Below, one piece after another: positions 8,903 to 17,521 of a DNA stretch of 64,000 nucleotides. The notes under the pieces are model-generated. The model was not told the DNA's origin. It ran no database searches and was given only the letters and a program-made list of their open reading frames with translations. The stretch is from Xenophilus aerolatus. GTDB lineage: Bacteria; Pseudomonadota; Gammaproteobacteria; Burkholderiales; Burkholderiaceae_C. A program made the translations under genes and the position numbers. The DNA lies in contig JASCNX010000008.1 of the NCBI GenBank assembly GCA_029968055.1, positions 62,001 to 126,000 of the forward strand, in the 5' to 3' direction. How positions within the stretch are numbered: the first letter of the stretch is position 1; each line of letters starts with the position of its first letter.

Positions 8903-10063
8903 TCAGTGGATGAAGCCGCCCTTGGCGAAGCGCACCGGCTGCGCATCCATGCGGGCGATGAGCGCGCCCAGGCCGTCCGCCGGTGCCGCTGCTGCCGCAG
9001 CGGAGGTCGGCGGCGCGTCGCTGCGGCACAGCAGGTCGTCGTCGGACCAGCCGGTGCGCGCGGGGCTGCTGCGCGCGCGCAGGTAGCCGTCGCGGTCGAC
9101 GATGAACTGCAGGCCGGCTGGCGAATCGGTCCCGGCCACCAGCGCCAGCGCCTGCCAGGCCTCGGGCGCACGGGCCACGCAGCCCTCGGCCACCGGCCCG
9201 TCGCCGGGGCGTACCTGCACCGTGACCAGGCGCGGGTCCTCCGGCGGCGGCGGCGCGCCGTCGGCCATCGCGACCAGCCGCAGGCGCTGGCCGCGCCAGC
9301 TCGACAGCAGCCGCGTGCGGCCATCGGCGCACTGCACCGGCGCATCGGCCAGGCGCACCGGCCGGCCCCACTGGCCGGTGGCGCGCAGCATCTCGCCGGC
9401 GGCCTGGGCCTTCATGGCGTCGATCAGCGCCCAGGCATCGGCGTCGCTCAGTTGCGTGCCGAAGCCCGGCATGGTGGGCCGACCCTGCGCGTCGCGCAGG
9501 CCGTGCTGCAGATGCCACAGCAGATCGCCGTCGGCGCGGCGCCAGAGCAGCGGACCCGCCAGGTTCGGCGGCCAGACGGCGAGCGACGCGGCCTGCGGCC
9601 CCTGGCCCCGCCCGTCCGCGCCGTGGCATTGCACGCAGTGCTGCGCATAGAGCGCCTGCCCGCGCACCACGCCGGCGGCGGTGGGCAGGCCGGGCGGCAC
9701 GTGGAAGCTGGCCGGTGTCGCGGGCACGCGCAGGGCCGACGCATCGGGCCAGGGCACGGCGATCGCCACCAGCGGCAGCGTGGCCAGCAGGTACCAGCGA
9801 CCGCGCCGCCACGCCCAGGCCACGGCCAATGCCAGCAGCGCGAAGGCGACGAAGGCCAGCGCCGCGGCCAGCCGCCGCGCCTGTCCGAATTCGATCAGCA
9901 GGTTCTCGCCCGACAGCCGCCACGCCCAGGGCCAGGCCGGCTGCCCGTGCACGTCGCCCACGAGGCCCAGCGCGTGCAGCGTCCGCAGCAGGGCCAGCTG
10001 TGCCGATTGCAGGCCGTCGATCAGCGCCTGCAGCCATTGCTGCGCCTCGGTCGCGGCATCCAC
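8903..10063 (-). CDS. Membrane-anchored c-type cytochrome
   Basis: A 386-residue protein with two adjacent hydrophobic segments (about residues 64-84 and 91-104) followed by a periplasmic domain with one haem-binding site C143-V-Q-C-H147 (AQHCVQCHGADGRG). A plausible sixth ligand Met is in RPTMPGFGTQLSD. The C-terminal 150 residues (from about 235) have no clear family but contain paired Cys. It probably passes electrons in the membrane. It starts 3 bases after the ATPase stop and precedes a binding-protein gene, an unexpected place for a cytochrome; it may serve a periplasmic oxidation of the imported organosulfur compound (inference). Confidence 0.75.
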   Translation of the reverse strand: MDAATEAQQWLQALIDGLQSAQLALLRTLHALGLVGDVHGQPAWPWAWRLSGENLLIEFGQARRLAAALAFVAFALLALAVAWAWRRGRWYLLATLPLVAIAVPWPDASALRVPATPASFHVPPGLPTAAGVVRGQALYAQHCVQCHGADGRGQGPQAASLAVWPPNLAGPLLWRRADGDLLWHLQHGLRDAQGRPTMPGFGTQLSDADAWALIDAMKAQAAGEMLRATGQWGRPVRLADAPVQCADGRTRLLSSWRGQRLRLVAMADGAPPPPEDPRLVTVQVRPGDGPVAEGCVARAPEAWQALALVAGTDSPAGLQFIVDRDGYLRARSSPARTGWSDDDLLCRSDAPPTSAAAAAAPADGLGALIARMDAQPVRFAKGGFIH

Positions 10064-10066
10064 CGC

Positions 10067-10942
10067 TCACCAGCTCGCGTCCAGCCCGAGGTGGCGCAGC
10101 GCTTCGTGGCGCAGTTCGGCCAGGCGCGGGTGGCCGCGGTGGCGCGGGTAAGGCAGGTCGACCGTGAGTTCGGCCACCACGCGGGCCGGGCGGGCGCTGA
10201 GCACGATCACGCGGTTGGCCAGGAACAGCGCCTCTTCCACGTCGTGCGTGACCAGCAGGGCCGAGAAGCCGCTGCGCTGCCACAACGCCACCAGCTCGCT
10301 CTGCATCGCGATGCGGGTGAGCGAGTCCAGCTTGCCCAGCGGCTCGTCGAGCACCAGCAGGCGCGGGTCGTTGACCAGCGCACGGGCCAGCGCCACGCGC
10401 TGCGCCATGCCGCCCGAGAGCTGGTGCGGGAAGGCCTTGTCGAAGTCGGCCAGGCCCACGCGCTGCAGGGCCTCGTCCACGCGGTGCCCCTGCGGACCGA
10501 CAGCCCCCAGGGCCGGGCTGCGCCTGGCCCGTCCCCCGAGGGGAGCAAGAAAACTTGGGGCGGCCCAGCGTTTTCTTGTCAGCACACCCCGCGCCTGCAG
10601 CCCCAGCGCCACGTTGTCGCGCACGCTGCGCCAGGGGTAGAGCGTCGGGTCCTGGAAGACGACGATGCGCGAGGGGTCCGGATGGGTGATCGGCGCGCCG
10701 TCCTGCGTCAGGCGGCCGGCCGTGGCCGGCTCCAGCCCCGCCACCAGCCGCAGCAGCGTGGACTTGCCGCAGCCGCTGGGTCCCAGCAGCGCGACGAACT
10801 CGCCCGGCGCGACCTCCAGGTCGATGTCATCGAGCACCTGCAGGGGCGCCGCCGCGCTGCCGAACCAGTGGCTCACGCCCTGGATGCCGATGCGCGCGCC
10901 CGTGGCGGCCGCGGCCGGCGCGGATTGCACGGGGTTCACCAT
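10067..10942 (-). CDS. ABC transporter ATP-binding protein with in-frame repeat insertion
   Basis: A 291-residue SsuB/TauB-type ATPase. Walker A (GPSGCGKSTLLR, from residue 54), Q-loop (VVFQDPTLYPWRSV), signature (LSGGMAQRVALARAL) and Walker B (LLVLDEPLGKLD) are intact. Residues about 121-154, between the Q-loop and the signature, are an Arg/Pro/Gly-rich insert (RKRWAAPSFLAPLGGRARR and more) absent from related subunits. At DNA level (10481-10582) it contains the same core as intergenic repeats elsewhere in the window. The reading frame survives, so the protein may still work, but the insert lies in the helical domain. The ATG at 10942 overlaps the permease stop. Confidence 0.88.
   Translation of the reverse strand: MVNPVQSAPAAAATGARIGIQGVSHWFGSAAAPLQVLDDIDLEVAPGEFVALLGPSGCGKSTLLRLVAGLEPATAGRLTQDGAPITHPDPSRIVVFQDPTLYPWRSVRDNVALGLQARGVLTRKRWAAPSFLAPLGGRARRSPALGAVGPQGHRVDEALQRVGLADFDKAFPHQLSGGMAQRVALARALVNDPRLLVLDEPLGKLDSLTRIAMQSELVALWQRSGFSALLVTHDVEEALFLANRVIVLSARPARVVAELTVDLPYPRHRGHPRLAELRHEALRHLGLDASW
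10481..10582. repeat. Intergenic-type GC-rich repeat inserted within an ABC ATPase gene
   Basis: The segment contains CCCCCGAGGGG and the core CTTGGGGCGGCCCAGCG (10554-10570), with short flanking inverted repeats (GAAAAC/GTTTTC around the core). The core recurs at 13925-13941 and 34205-34221 (one base different), both times between genes. Its length here (about 102 bases, 34 codons) keeps the reading frame. Confidence 0.75.
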
Positions 10943-11997
10943 TTCACCGTCCCCTTCTGCCACGACAGCACGCGGTCGCGCACCGTGAAGAGCAGCGTGA
11001 TCAGGCCCGAGCACAGCACCGCCATGACAAGCAGCGCCGCGTACATGTTGGCGTAGGCGGCCCAGCCCTGGGCCCACTGCAGGTACCAGCCGAGGCCGGC
11101 CTTCACGCCCATCATCTCGGCCGTCACCAACACCGAGAACGACGCGCCCAGCCCCATGAAGAGGCCGACGAAGACCTGCGGCAGCGCGGCCGGGACGGCC
11201 ACGCGCCACACCAGGAACCATTCGCTCGCGCCCAGCGTGCGCGCCACGTCGTAGTAGCTCTTGTGCACCGAGGCCACGCCCGACCACGCCAGCACGGCGA
11301 CCGGGAAGAAGGTCGCCAGGCCGATCAGGAACACCGCCGCCGCATAGCTCGACGGCGCGAAGAAGAAGGCCAGCGGCAGCAGCGCCGACGCCGGCACCGG
11401 CCCGAGGAAGCGCAGCACCGGGTGCACCCAGTAGCCGGCGATGCGCGACCAGCCGATCCACACGCCGGTCGCAAAGCCCACCAGCGCGCCGAGCACGAAG
11501 CCGTGCGCCAGCAGGCGCACCGAATGCGCCGTGGACAGGCCCAGGCGTGCCCAGTCCTCGTAGGCCACGTCGATCAGGCTCTGCGGCGGTGCGAAGAAGG
11601 GCGGCGGCAGCGCGCCCAGCTTGGCCGTCAGCAACTCCCACAGCGCCAGCAGCAGCGGCGCGGCGACCAGCCACTGGCCCGCGCGGTGCAGTGCCTGTGC
11701 GAGGCGGCCGGTGCGCGGGCCGGCCAGCGCCCAGGCCAGCACCGCCGCGGCGATGCCCAGCGCAAGCACACCGAATTCGGTGGTGAAGTTCCAGTCCGAG
11801 AAGCCCACCTCGCGGTTGGGCCAGGCGAGCGTGAGCGCGCCCAGGCCGGCCCAGGCGGCGGCGGAAACGATGCCGGTGCGCCAGATGCGCCGCGGCCGGG
11901 ATGCAGCCTCGGCCGCGATGGCCGGTGCGCGGTGCGCGCGGGGCGCCGCGGCGCTCGTGTCGTAGGTGCGCGCGAGCGTCCCGTCGATGGCGGTCAT
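10936..11997 (-). CDS. ABC transporter permease, SsuC/TauC type (long form)
   Basis: A 353-residue inner-membrane permease. It is longer than the usual 250-280 residues because two extra hydrophobic segments (about residues 45-61 and 73-92) precede the conserved part. The EAA loop lies near residues 245-275 (DVARTLGASEWFLVWRVAVP). The start is the ATG at 11997 (MTAIDGTLARTYD); the open frame beyond it overlaps the binding-protein gene. The stop overlaps the ATPase start (ATGGTGA). With the genes at 12011 and 10067 it forms a complete importer; the substrate is unknown, probably a sulfonate or similar anion. Confidence 0.88.
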   Translation of the reverse strand: MTAIDGTLARTYDTSAAAPRAHRAPAIAAEAASRPRRIWRTGIVSAAAWAGLGALTLAWPNREVGFSDWNFTTEFGVLALGIAAAVLAWALAGPRTGRLAQALHRAGQWLVAAPLLLALWELLTAKLGALPPPFFAPPQSLIDVAYEDWARLGLSTAHSVRLLAHGFVLGALVGFATGVWIGWSRIAGYWVHPVLRFLGPVPASALLPLAFFFAPSSYAAAVFLIGLATFFPVAVLAWSGVASVHKSYYDVARTLGASEWFLVWRVAVPAALPQVFVGLFMGLGASFSVLVTAEMMGVKAGLGWYLQWAQGWAAYANMYAALLVMAVLCSGLITLLFTVRDRVLSWQKGTVKW

Positions 11998-12010
11998 GCC
12001 TGCTGCTCCT

Positions 12011-13012
12011 TCAGGCCAGCACGTCCACCGACACGTGGTTCGCGAGGCGCGCCGGGTCGGTGGAGGACTTGAGCACGCCCACCGAGCGGAAGTCGCGCGC
12101 ATAGAACTCGACCTCATCGCGCAGGTTCCTGCCCACGGGATGGTGCTGGTGCGTCAGCGTGCCCAGCAATGCCTGCAGGTCCTCCACGGCCACCTTGGGC
12201 GAGTACTTGGCGAAGAGCTTCGCCGACTCGTTCGGGTTCTCGGCCACGTAGTCGGAAGCCTGCACGATCGATCGCACGAGCGCCGCGACGGTGGGCTTGT
12301 CCTTGCGCACCAGCTCGCCGCGTGCGCCGACGATGCAGCAGACCTTGTCCTTGTATTCGCCCGAGAGGTTGGTCGCCAGCTCGGTGAAGCGGCCCTTGTT
12401 GCGCTTCTCGATCAGGTAGAGGGTCGGGTCGCCGTCGGCGATCGCCTGGATCTCGCCCTTGTTCACGGCGACGTCGAGCAGGTCGGCCGGGTACTGGCGC
12501 CACTGCACGTCCTTGTCGGCGTCGATGCCGTTCTTCTTGAGCAGGATCGAGAAGAAGTTCTTGCCGGGGCTGGCGATGTCCGACACGCCGATGGTCTTGC
12601 CCTTGAGCTGCTGCAGGCTGGTCACGCCAGCCTCGTTGACGCCCACCATCCGCACGCAGCCGCCGTGCGAGCTGCCGACGATCTTGACGTCGAAGCCCGA
12701 CTCCAAGGGCTTGAGCCAGCGGTGGATCATGCCCACCGCGGCATCGGCCTTGGCGGTGGCCAGCGATTCGAGCAGCTGGTCGGTGGAGCCGGTGTAGTTG
12801 ATCAGGTCGACCTGCAGGCCGTTCTTCTCGAAGATGCCGCGCTCCTGCGCCACCACCACCGGCGACAGGCAGAAGGCGCTGGCGTTCCAGGCGAAGGTGA
12901 GCTTGCGCGGCTGCGACCAGGCGCGCGAGGCGAGCAGGCCGCTGGCGGCCACGGTGGCGGCGGCGCCGGCGATGCGCAGGGCGCCGCGGCGGTTGAGGGT
13001 CGGGTGGGTCAT
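12011..13012 (-). CDS. ABC transporter substrate-binding protein, NMT1/SsuA-like, Tat-type signal
   Basis: A 333-residue periplasmic binding protein. The signal peptide has a twin-arginine stretch (LNRRGALRIAGAAATVAASG) and ends near SRAWSQ. The mature protein starts RKLTFAWNASAFCLSPVVVA and includes IFEKNGLQVDLINYTG, typical of NMT1/THI5-like binding proteins, then GKTIGVSDIASPGKNFFSILL. The ATG at 13012 is favoured over an upstream frame that lacks a signal sequence. It is first of the binding protein-permease-ATPase set and follows the class II aldolase by 25 bases. Confidence 0.9.
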   Translation of the reverse strand: MTHPTLNRRGALRIAGAAATVAASGLLASRAWSQPRKLTFAWNASAFCLSPVVVAQERGIFEKNGLQVDLINYTGSTDQLLESLATAKADAAVGMIHRWLKPLESGFDVKIVGSSHGGCVRMVGVNEAGVTSLQQLKGKTIGVSDIASPGKNFFSILLKKNGIDADKDVQWRQYPADLLDVAVNKGEIQAIADGDPTLYLIEKRNKGRFTELATNLSGEYKDKVCCIVGARGELVRKDKPTVAALVRSIVQASDYVAENPNESAKLFAKYSPKVAVEDLQALLGTLTHQHHPVGRNLRDEVEFYARDFRSVGVLKSSTDPARLANHVSVDVLA

Positions 13013-13037
13013 GGTCGTGGGGCGAGAAGGGGGTGAA

Positions 13038-13886
13038 TCAATCCAGCAGTTCAGGCTCGGCCTGCACGAGGCCCTCGTACAGGCTCTCGAAGGCATGCAG
13101 CGCGCCCTCGGGGCCGCCGATCTGGCCGTGCGTGTGGCGGGCGGTCGCCTCGTCGATGGGCTGCGGCGTGCCGGCGGCCTGCGCCAGCAGCTGCGTGTGG
13201 CAGGCGTTGTCGAGCGCGATGTACCACCACGCCGCAGCCTCCACCGTCGGCCCCGCGGTGAGGATGCCGTGGTTCTTCAGGATCGCGCCCTTGGCCACGC
13301 CGACGTCCTTGGCCAGCGCCTGCGCGATGCGGTCGCCCTCGCTGGTGTCGACCACCATGCCGGTGAAGTCGTCGAACAGCGCCACGTCGCCGTGGAACAC
13401 GCAGCTGTCCTGCGTCAGCGTCGCCAGCGGCTGGCCCAGCGTGGAGAAGGCCTTGCCGAAGGTCGAGTGCGTGTGCGCGGCGGCGACCACGCCGGGGTGG
13501 CGCTCGTGGATCGCCGCATGGATCGCGAAGGCGGCCTTGTTGAGCGGGCGGTGCCCGATCACCGTCTCGCCGCGTGCATTGACCAGCAGCAGGTCCGACA
13601 CCTTGATGCGCGAGAAGTGCACGCCCAGCGGGTTGACCCAGAAGTGGTCGGTCAGCTCGGGGTCGCGCGCCGTGATGTGGCCGGCGAGCCCCTGCGCGAA
13701 GCCGAAGCGCGCGAAGAGACGGAAGGCACCGGCCAGGCGCTCCTGGCGGTGGCGGCGCTCGGCCTCCACGCTCGGGCGGGCCGGCGGGGCCTCGAACCAG
13801 TAGTGCTGGCGCGGGGCGGCGTTGAAGCGTTCGCGCAGGCCGCGCGGCGCGGCGGCCGGGCGCTCGATGGACAGGATGGCGGTCAA
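13038..13886 (-). CDS. Class II aldolase/adducin family protein
   Basis: A 282-residue cytoplasmic enzyme of the class II aldolase/adducin family, Zn-dependent lyases or epimerases that bind metal through His residues. Visible motifs are GLAGHITARDPE (early), AAHTHSTFGKAFS (metal-binding His pair), AILKNHGILTAGPTVEAA and a C-terminal His-rich segment. In sulfur clusters such enzymes may cleave or rearrange a sulfur-containing aldol; here the substrate is not known. It lies between the SsuD-like monooxygenase and the transporter genes in one leftward run, so a role in the same pathway is likely. Confidence 0.85.
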   Translation of the reverse strand: MTAILSIERPAAAPRGLRERFNAAPRQHYWFEAPPARPSVEAERRHRQERLAGAFRLFARFGFAQGLAGHITARDPELTDHFWVNPLGVHFSRIKVSDLLLVNARGETVIGHRPLNKAAFAIHAAIHERHPGVVAAAHTHSTFGKAFSTLGQPLATLTQDSCVFHGDVALFDDFTGMVVDTSEGDRIAQALAKDVGVAKGAILKNHGILTAGPTVEAAAWWYIALDNACHTQLLAQAAGTPQPIDEATARHTHGQIGGPEGALHAFESLYEGLVQAEPELLD

Positions 13887-13924
13887 TTGAAAACCTCCGT
13901 GCTTCGCACTGCGGTGCGAGCTTG

Positions 13925-13941
13925 CTTGGGGCGGCCCGGCG
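13925..13941. repeat. Core of GC-rich intergenic repeat
   Basis: The 17-base core CTTGGGGCGGCCCGGCG lies in the gap between the aldolase-family and flavin monooxygenase genes. The same core is at 34205-34221, and with one change at 10554-10570. Confidence 0.7.
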
Positions 13942-13985
13942 CGGCGCTCATGCGTGTCTTCCGTAGGGCTTGCGGGTGCACGGCT

Positions 13986-15095
13986 TCAGGCCGCGCGGCG
14001 CTGGCCGGCGATGCGCTGCGCGACCAGCTCGCGGGTGCGCGGGATCAGCGCGCGGCCGTAGTCGGTGGCGTCCTCCAGCGGGTCGAAACCGCGGATCAGG
14101 AAGGTGCTCACGCCCAGGTCCCAGTAGTCGAGCAGCGCGTCGGCCACCTGCTCGGGCGTGCCCACCAGCGCTGTGCTGTTGGAGCGGCCGCCGGTCTCCT
14201 GCGCGATCGCGGTCCACAGGCGCTTGTCCACGCGCGAGCCCTTCTCGGCCGCAGCCAGCAGGCGGCGCGCGCCCTCGCTCTGCTGCGGGCCGCCGCGTGC
14301 GTAGCCGGCCACCACGCGCAGGCGGCGCGTTTCTTCCAGGATGCTGTCGGCCCGCGCCCAGGCGGCCTCTTCGGTGTCGGCCAGGATGGGCCGGAACGAG
14401 ACCGAGAAGCGCACGCTGCGGCCGTGCCTGGCCGCCTCGGCGCGCACGCGGGCCGTGAGCTCGCGGGCCTGGTCGAGTGATTCGCCCCACAGCGCGTACA
14501 CGTCGGCATGCTTGCCGGCCACCGGGATGGCGGCCTCGGACGCGCCGCCGAAGTACACCGGCACGTGCGGCTTGCCACCCTGCGTCTGCAGCGGCTTGAT
14601 CTCGGAGAAGGCGCTCTGTGCGCGGTAGTGCGCGCCCTCGTGGTCGAAGGGCTTCTCGGCCGTCCAGACCTTGCGCAGCACGTCCAGGTACTCGTCGGTG
14701 CGGGCATAGCGCTGGTCGTGGTCCAGCCAGTCGCCGTCGCGGCGCTGCTCCTCGTCGGAGCCGCCCGAGATGTAGTGCACCGCCAGGCGCCCGCCGCTGA
14801 GCTGGTCGAGCGTGGCGAACTGCCGCGCCGCCAGCGTGGGCGCCACGAAGCCCGGCCGGTGCGCCAGCATGAAGTGGATGCGCTCGGTGACGGCCGCCGC
14901 ATGCGCCACGGTGAGCGTGGCGTCGGGGCTGGTCGAGTGGTGCGGCACCAGGATGCGGTCGAAGCCCGCCGCCTCGTGGGCCTGCGCGAAGGCGCGGATG
15001 TACGCGGGGTCGAACACCGGGCCGCGCGGGGCATGGATCTCCGAGACCTTCTGGCCCTGGATCATGCCGATGAATTCGACGTCGTTCTGGCTCAT
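13986..15095 (-). CDS. LLM-class FMN-dependent monooxygenase, SsuD-like
   Basis: A 369-residue flavin monooxygenase of the bacterial luciferase-like family. The closest recognisable relatives are alkanesulfonate and methanesulfonate monooxygenases, which use FMNH2 and O2 to release sulfite from a C-S bond. Supporting motifs are FDRILVPHHSTSPDATL, HFMLAHRPGFVAPTLAARQ, LDQLSGGRLAVHYISGG and DGDWLDHDQRYARTDEYL. No flavin reductase (SsuE-like) gene is in the window, so reduced flavin must come from elsewhere. The start is the ATG at 15095; a much longer open frame upstream is antisense to the next gene and rejected. It is divergent from a flavoprotein gene across a symmetric promoter region. Confidence 0.9.
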   Translation of the reverse strand: MSQNDVEFIGMIQGQKVSEIHAPRGPVFDPAYIRAFAQAHEAAGFDRILVPHHSTSPDATLTVAHAAAVTERIHFMLAHRPGFVAPTLAARQFATLDQLSGGRLAVHYISGGSDEEQRRDGDWLDHDQRYARTDEYLDVLRKVWTAEKPFDHEGAHYRAQSAFSEIKPLQTQGGKPHVPVYFGGASEAAIPVAGKHADVYALWGESLDQARELTARVRAEAARHGRSVRFSVSFRPILADTEEAAWARADSILEETRRLRVVAGYARGGPQQSEGARRLLAAAEKGSRVDKRLWTAIAQETGGRSNSTALVGTPEQVADALLDYWDLGVSTFLIRGFDPLEDATDYGRALIPRTRELVAQRIAGQRRAA

Positions 15096-15183
15096 GCTGT
15101 GTTCCTTGTGAATGAGGGGCCGGCGCGCGGCATGCGCAGACCGGGAGAAGCGGAGCGTCACCGTATCGGGCACGCGCCGCGGC

Positions 15184-15229
15184 GTGAACGTAGAAAAACG
15201 CGCTTGCATATGCGGCTTGCGTCGTTCAC
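15184..15229. promoter_or_regulatory. Divergent promoter region with inverted repeat
   Basis: GTGAACG (15184-15190) and CGTTCAC (15223-15229) are perfect inverted arms around an AT-richer centre that itself holds CTTGCATATGCGGCTTGC. It lies between the divergent flavin monooxygenase (15095) and acyl-CoA-dehydrogenase-like (15261) genes. The GAACG arms recall the GGAACGAC elements at 5460 and 6567, so one sulfur regulator may bind all three (inference). Confidence 0.5.
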
Positions 15230-15260
15230 CGCGCGGCGCCGCGCGCCTAAGGTGCGCGGC

Positions 15261-16487
15261 ATGCGTGTGCTTGCCCATTCCCTTCAACCTCCCTTCACGC
15301 CGGCGTCCGGCGCCGCCTGGCCCGACCGCGCGCTGCTCGATCGGCTGACGCGCGAGTTCGCCGCCACGGCCGACGCGCTCGACGCGAGCGGCGCCTTTCC
15401 GCATGCCAATTTCCGCGCCCTGCAGGCCGCGGGACTCGTGGCCCTCGTGGCACCGGGGGCCTGGGGCGGTGGCGGCGCCACGCTGGCGCAGGCGCGCGCG
15501 GTGATCGCGGCGGTGGCGCGCGGCGAGCCCGCCACCGCGCTCATCCTGGTCATGACCTACCTGCAGCACCAGGGCCTGGCCCGTCCTGGCAGCCGCTGGC
15601 CGCGCCACCTGGCCGAGCGCGTGGTGCGCGACGCGGTGGCGCACGGCGCGCTCATCAATTCGCTGCGCGTGGAGCCGGCGCTCGGTTCGCCAGCACGCGG
15701 CGGCCTGCCGGGCACGGTGGCACGGCGCGAGGGCGAGTCCTGGCTGATCTCGGGCCACAAGCTCTACACCACCGGCATCGAGGGCCTGAGCTGGCTGACG
15801 GTGTGGGGCCGGACCGACGAGCCCGCGCCGCGCACCGGCGTGTTCCTGGTGCCGCGCGAGGCCACCGGCCTGCGCATCATCGAGAGCTGGGACCACCTGG
15901 GCCTGCGGGCCTCGGGCAGCCACGAGGTGGTGTTCGAGGACGTGCGCATCCCCCTCGACCACGCCGTCGACCTGCGCGCGCCCGCCGACTGGGCCCCGGA
16001 CGCCGGCAGCCAGACCGACATCGATGCCCACGCGAACCAGCAGGCCTGGATGGTGACGCTGCTGGGCAGCCTCTACGACGCCGTGGCGCAGGCCGCGCGC
16101 GACTGGCTGCTGGACTTCCTGCGCACGCGCGCGCCCGGCAGCCTGGGCGCGCCGCTGGCCGGCCTGCCGCGTGTGCAGGAGGCCGTCGGCGAGATCGAGG
16201 CGCTGCTGCGCAGCAACCGCGTGCAACTCGATGCGCTCGCCGCCGATGTGGATGCCGGCCGCACGCCGCCGCCGGCCGACAGCGCATTGGTCAAGTACAG
16301 CGTCACCACCCAGGCCATCCGCGCCGTCGAGATCGCGCTGCAACTGAGCGGCAACCACGGCCTGTCGCGCCGCAACCCGCTGCAGCGGCACCACCGCGAC
16401 GTGCTGTGCAGCCGCATCCACACGCCGCAGAACGATGCGGTTCTGGTGGCGGCCGGCCGGCGTGCGCTGGCGGAGGTGGCGTCGTGA
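15261..16487 (+). CDS. Acyl-CoA-dehydrogenase-like flavin monooxygenase (SfnB/DszC group)
   Basis: A 408-residue member of the acyl-CoA dehydrogenase superfamily. Visible are the N-terminal helical domain (LDRLTREFAATADALD), a flavin segment (GHKLYTTGIEGLSWLTVWG), the DHLGLRASGSHEVVFEDV motif and the C-terminal helix region (ALQLSGNHGLSRRNPLQRH). In organosulfur clusters such proteins (SfnB, DszC) act as FMNH2-using monooxygenases on sulfones or thiophenes rather than on acyl-CoA. The neighbourhood of an SsuD-like enzyme, a thiol dioxygenase and a rhodanese supports that reading. The ATG at 15261 is the first giving the full N-terminal domain. Confidence 0.82.
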   Translation: MRVLAHSLQPPFTPASGAAWPDRALLDRLTREFAATADALDASGAFPHANFRALQAAGLVALVAPGAWGGGGATLAQARAVIAAVARGEPATALILVMTYLQHQGLARPGSRWPRHLAERVVRDAVAHGALINSLRVEPALGSPARGGLPGTVARREGESWLISGHKLYTTGIEGLSWLTVWGRTDEPAPRTGVFLVPREATGLRIIESWDHLGLRASGSHEVVFEDVRIPLDHAVDLRAPADWAPDAGSQTDIDAHANQQAWMVTLLGSLYDAVAQAARDWLLDFLRTRAPGSLGAPLAGLPRVQEAVGEIEALLRSNRVQLDALAADVDAGRTPPPADSALVKYSVTTQAIRAVEIALQLSGNHGLSRRNPLQRHHRDVLCSRIHTPQNDAVLVAAGRRALAEVAS

Positions 16488-16555
16488 GCCCCCGCGCGGC
16501 CGCTCCGAAGGGGGCTCGCACCGCAGGCGGAGCCGGAGGTGCTCGAAAGAATGGC

Positions 16556-17521
16556 GTGCGCTTCCGGGCGAGCCGCCGGCAATGGCTGCACGGCGGCGCG
16601 GCGCTCGCGGCCGCCTGGCTGCTGCCCACCGTGCAGGCCCAGGCCCGCACGGCGCTCGTGCTCGGCGACCAGGCACGCGGCCTCAGCGCGTTGTTCGAGG
16701 CGGCAGGCTCCCTGAAGGACGCGCCCTTCGAGTTCCGCTGGGCCAACTTCCAGGGCGCGGCGCCGCTCTTCGAGGCGCAGCGCAGCGGTGCCGTGGACAC
16801 GGCCGTGGCCGGCGACCTGCCGGTGCTCGCGGCGGCCGTCGGGCGCACGCCGCTGAAGATCGTCGCCACCCGCGCCGGCCGGCCCGAGTCGCTCGGCATC
16901 GTGGTGCAGCCCGACTCCGCGCTGCAGCGCGTGTCCGACCTGCGCGGCAAGACCGTGATCGTGTCGTCCGCGCGCGGCAGCATCTCGCAATACCAGCTCT
17001 ATGGCGCGCTGGAAGAGGCGGGCGTGCCGCTCGCCGAAGTCACGGTGCGCTTCGTGCTGCCGACCGACGCGGCGACGGCTTTCGCGTCGCGCCAGATCGA
17101 GGCCTGGGCCACCTTCGACCCCTACTACACGGTGGCGCGCCAGCATGGCGGCCGCGTGCTGCGCGACGGGCGGGGCATCAACACGGCGCTGGGCTTCATC
17201 ACCGCCAGCGAGCAGGCCCTGGCCGACCCGGCGCGGCGTGCCGCGATCGTGCAGTTCCTGGACCGGCTGGCGCGCGCCGGCGAATGGGCGCAGGCGCACG
17301 CCGAGGACTATGCGCAGGTCTACGCGGGCCTGTCGCGCCTGCCCATCGAGTCGGCCCGCGCCATCACCGCGAACGCCGCCGTCGCGGCGCGGCCGGTGAG
17401 CGAAGAGGACATCGTGGCGCTGCAGCGCGTGGCCGACCGCGCGGCGCGCGACGGCATCCTGCCCCAGCGCGTGGACGTGCGCGCCATCACCGACGCCACG
17501 CTGTGGCGCAGGCCGGCATGA
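16556..17521 (+). CDS. ABC-type substrate-binding protein (SsuA-like), Tat-type signal
   Basis: A 321-residue periplasmic binding protein in an organosulfur cluster without its own permease. The signal region SRRQWLHGGAALAAAWLLP is twin-arginine-like. The mature part shows ALVLGDQARGLSALFEAAGS, the ligand loop SSARGSISQYQ and EAWATFDPYYTVAR, closely parallel to the protein at 7891-8865. The GTG at 16556 has a weak GAAAGA ribosome site. A GTG at 16484 overlapping the previous stop is also in frame and would add 24 residues encoded by repeat-like GC-rich DNA, so I prefer the later start. The stop overlaps the next start. Confidence 0.8.
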   Translation: MRFRASRRQWLHGGAALAAAWLLPTVQAQARTALVLGDQARGLSALFEAAGSLKDAPFEFRWANFQGAAPLFEAQRSGAVDTAVAGDLPVLAAAVGRTPLKIVATRAGRPESLGIVVQPDSALQRVSDLRGKTVIVSSARGSISQYQLYGALEEAGVPLAEVTVRFVLPTDAATAFASRQIEAWATFDPYYTVARQHGGRVLRDGRGINTALGFITASEQALADPARRAAIVQFLDRLARAGEWAQAHAEDYAQVYAGLSRLPIESARAITANAAVAARPVSEEDIVALQRVADRAARDGILPQRVDVRAITDATLWRRPA

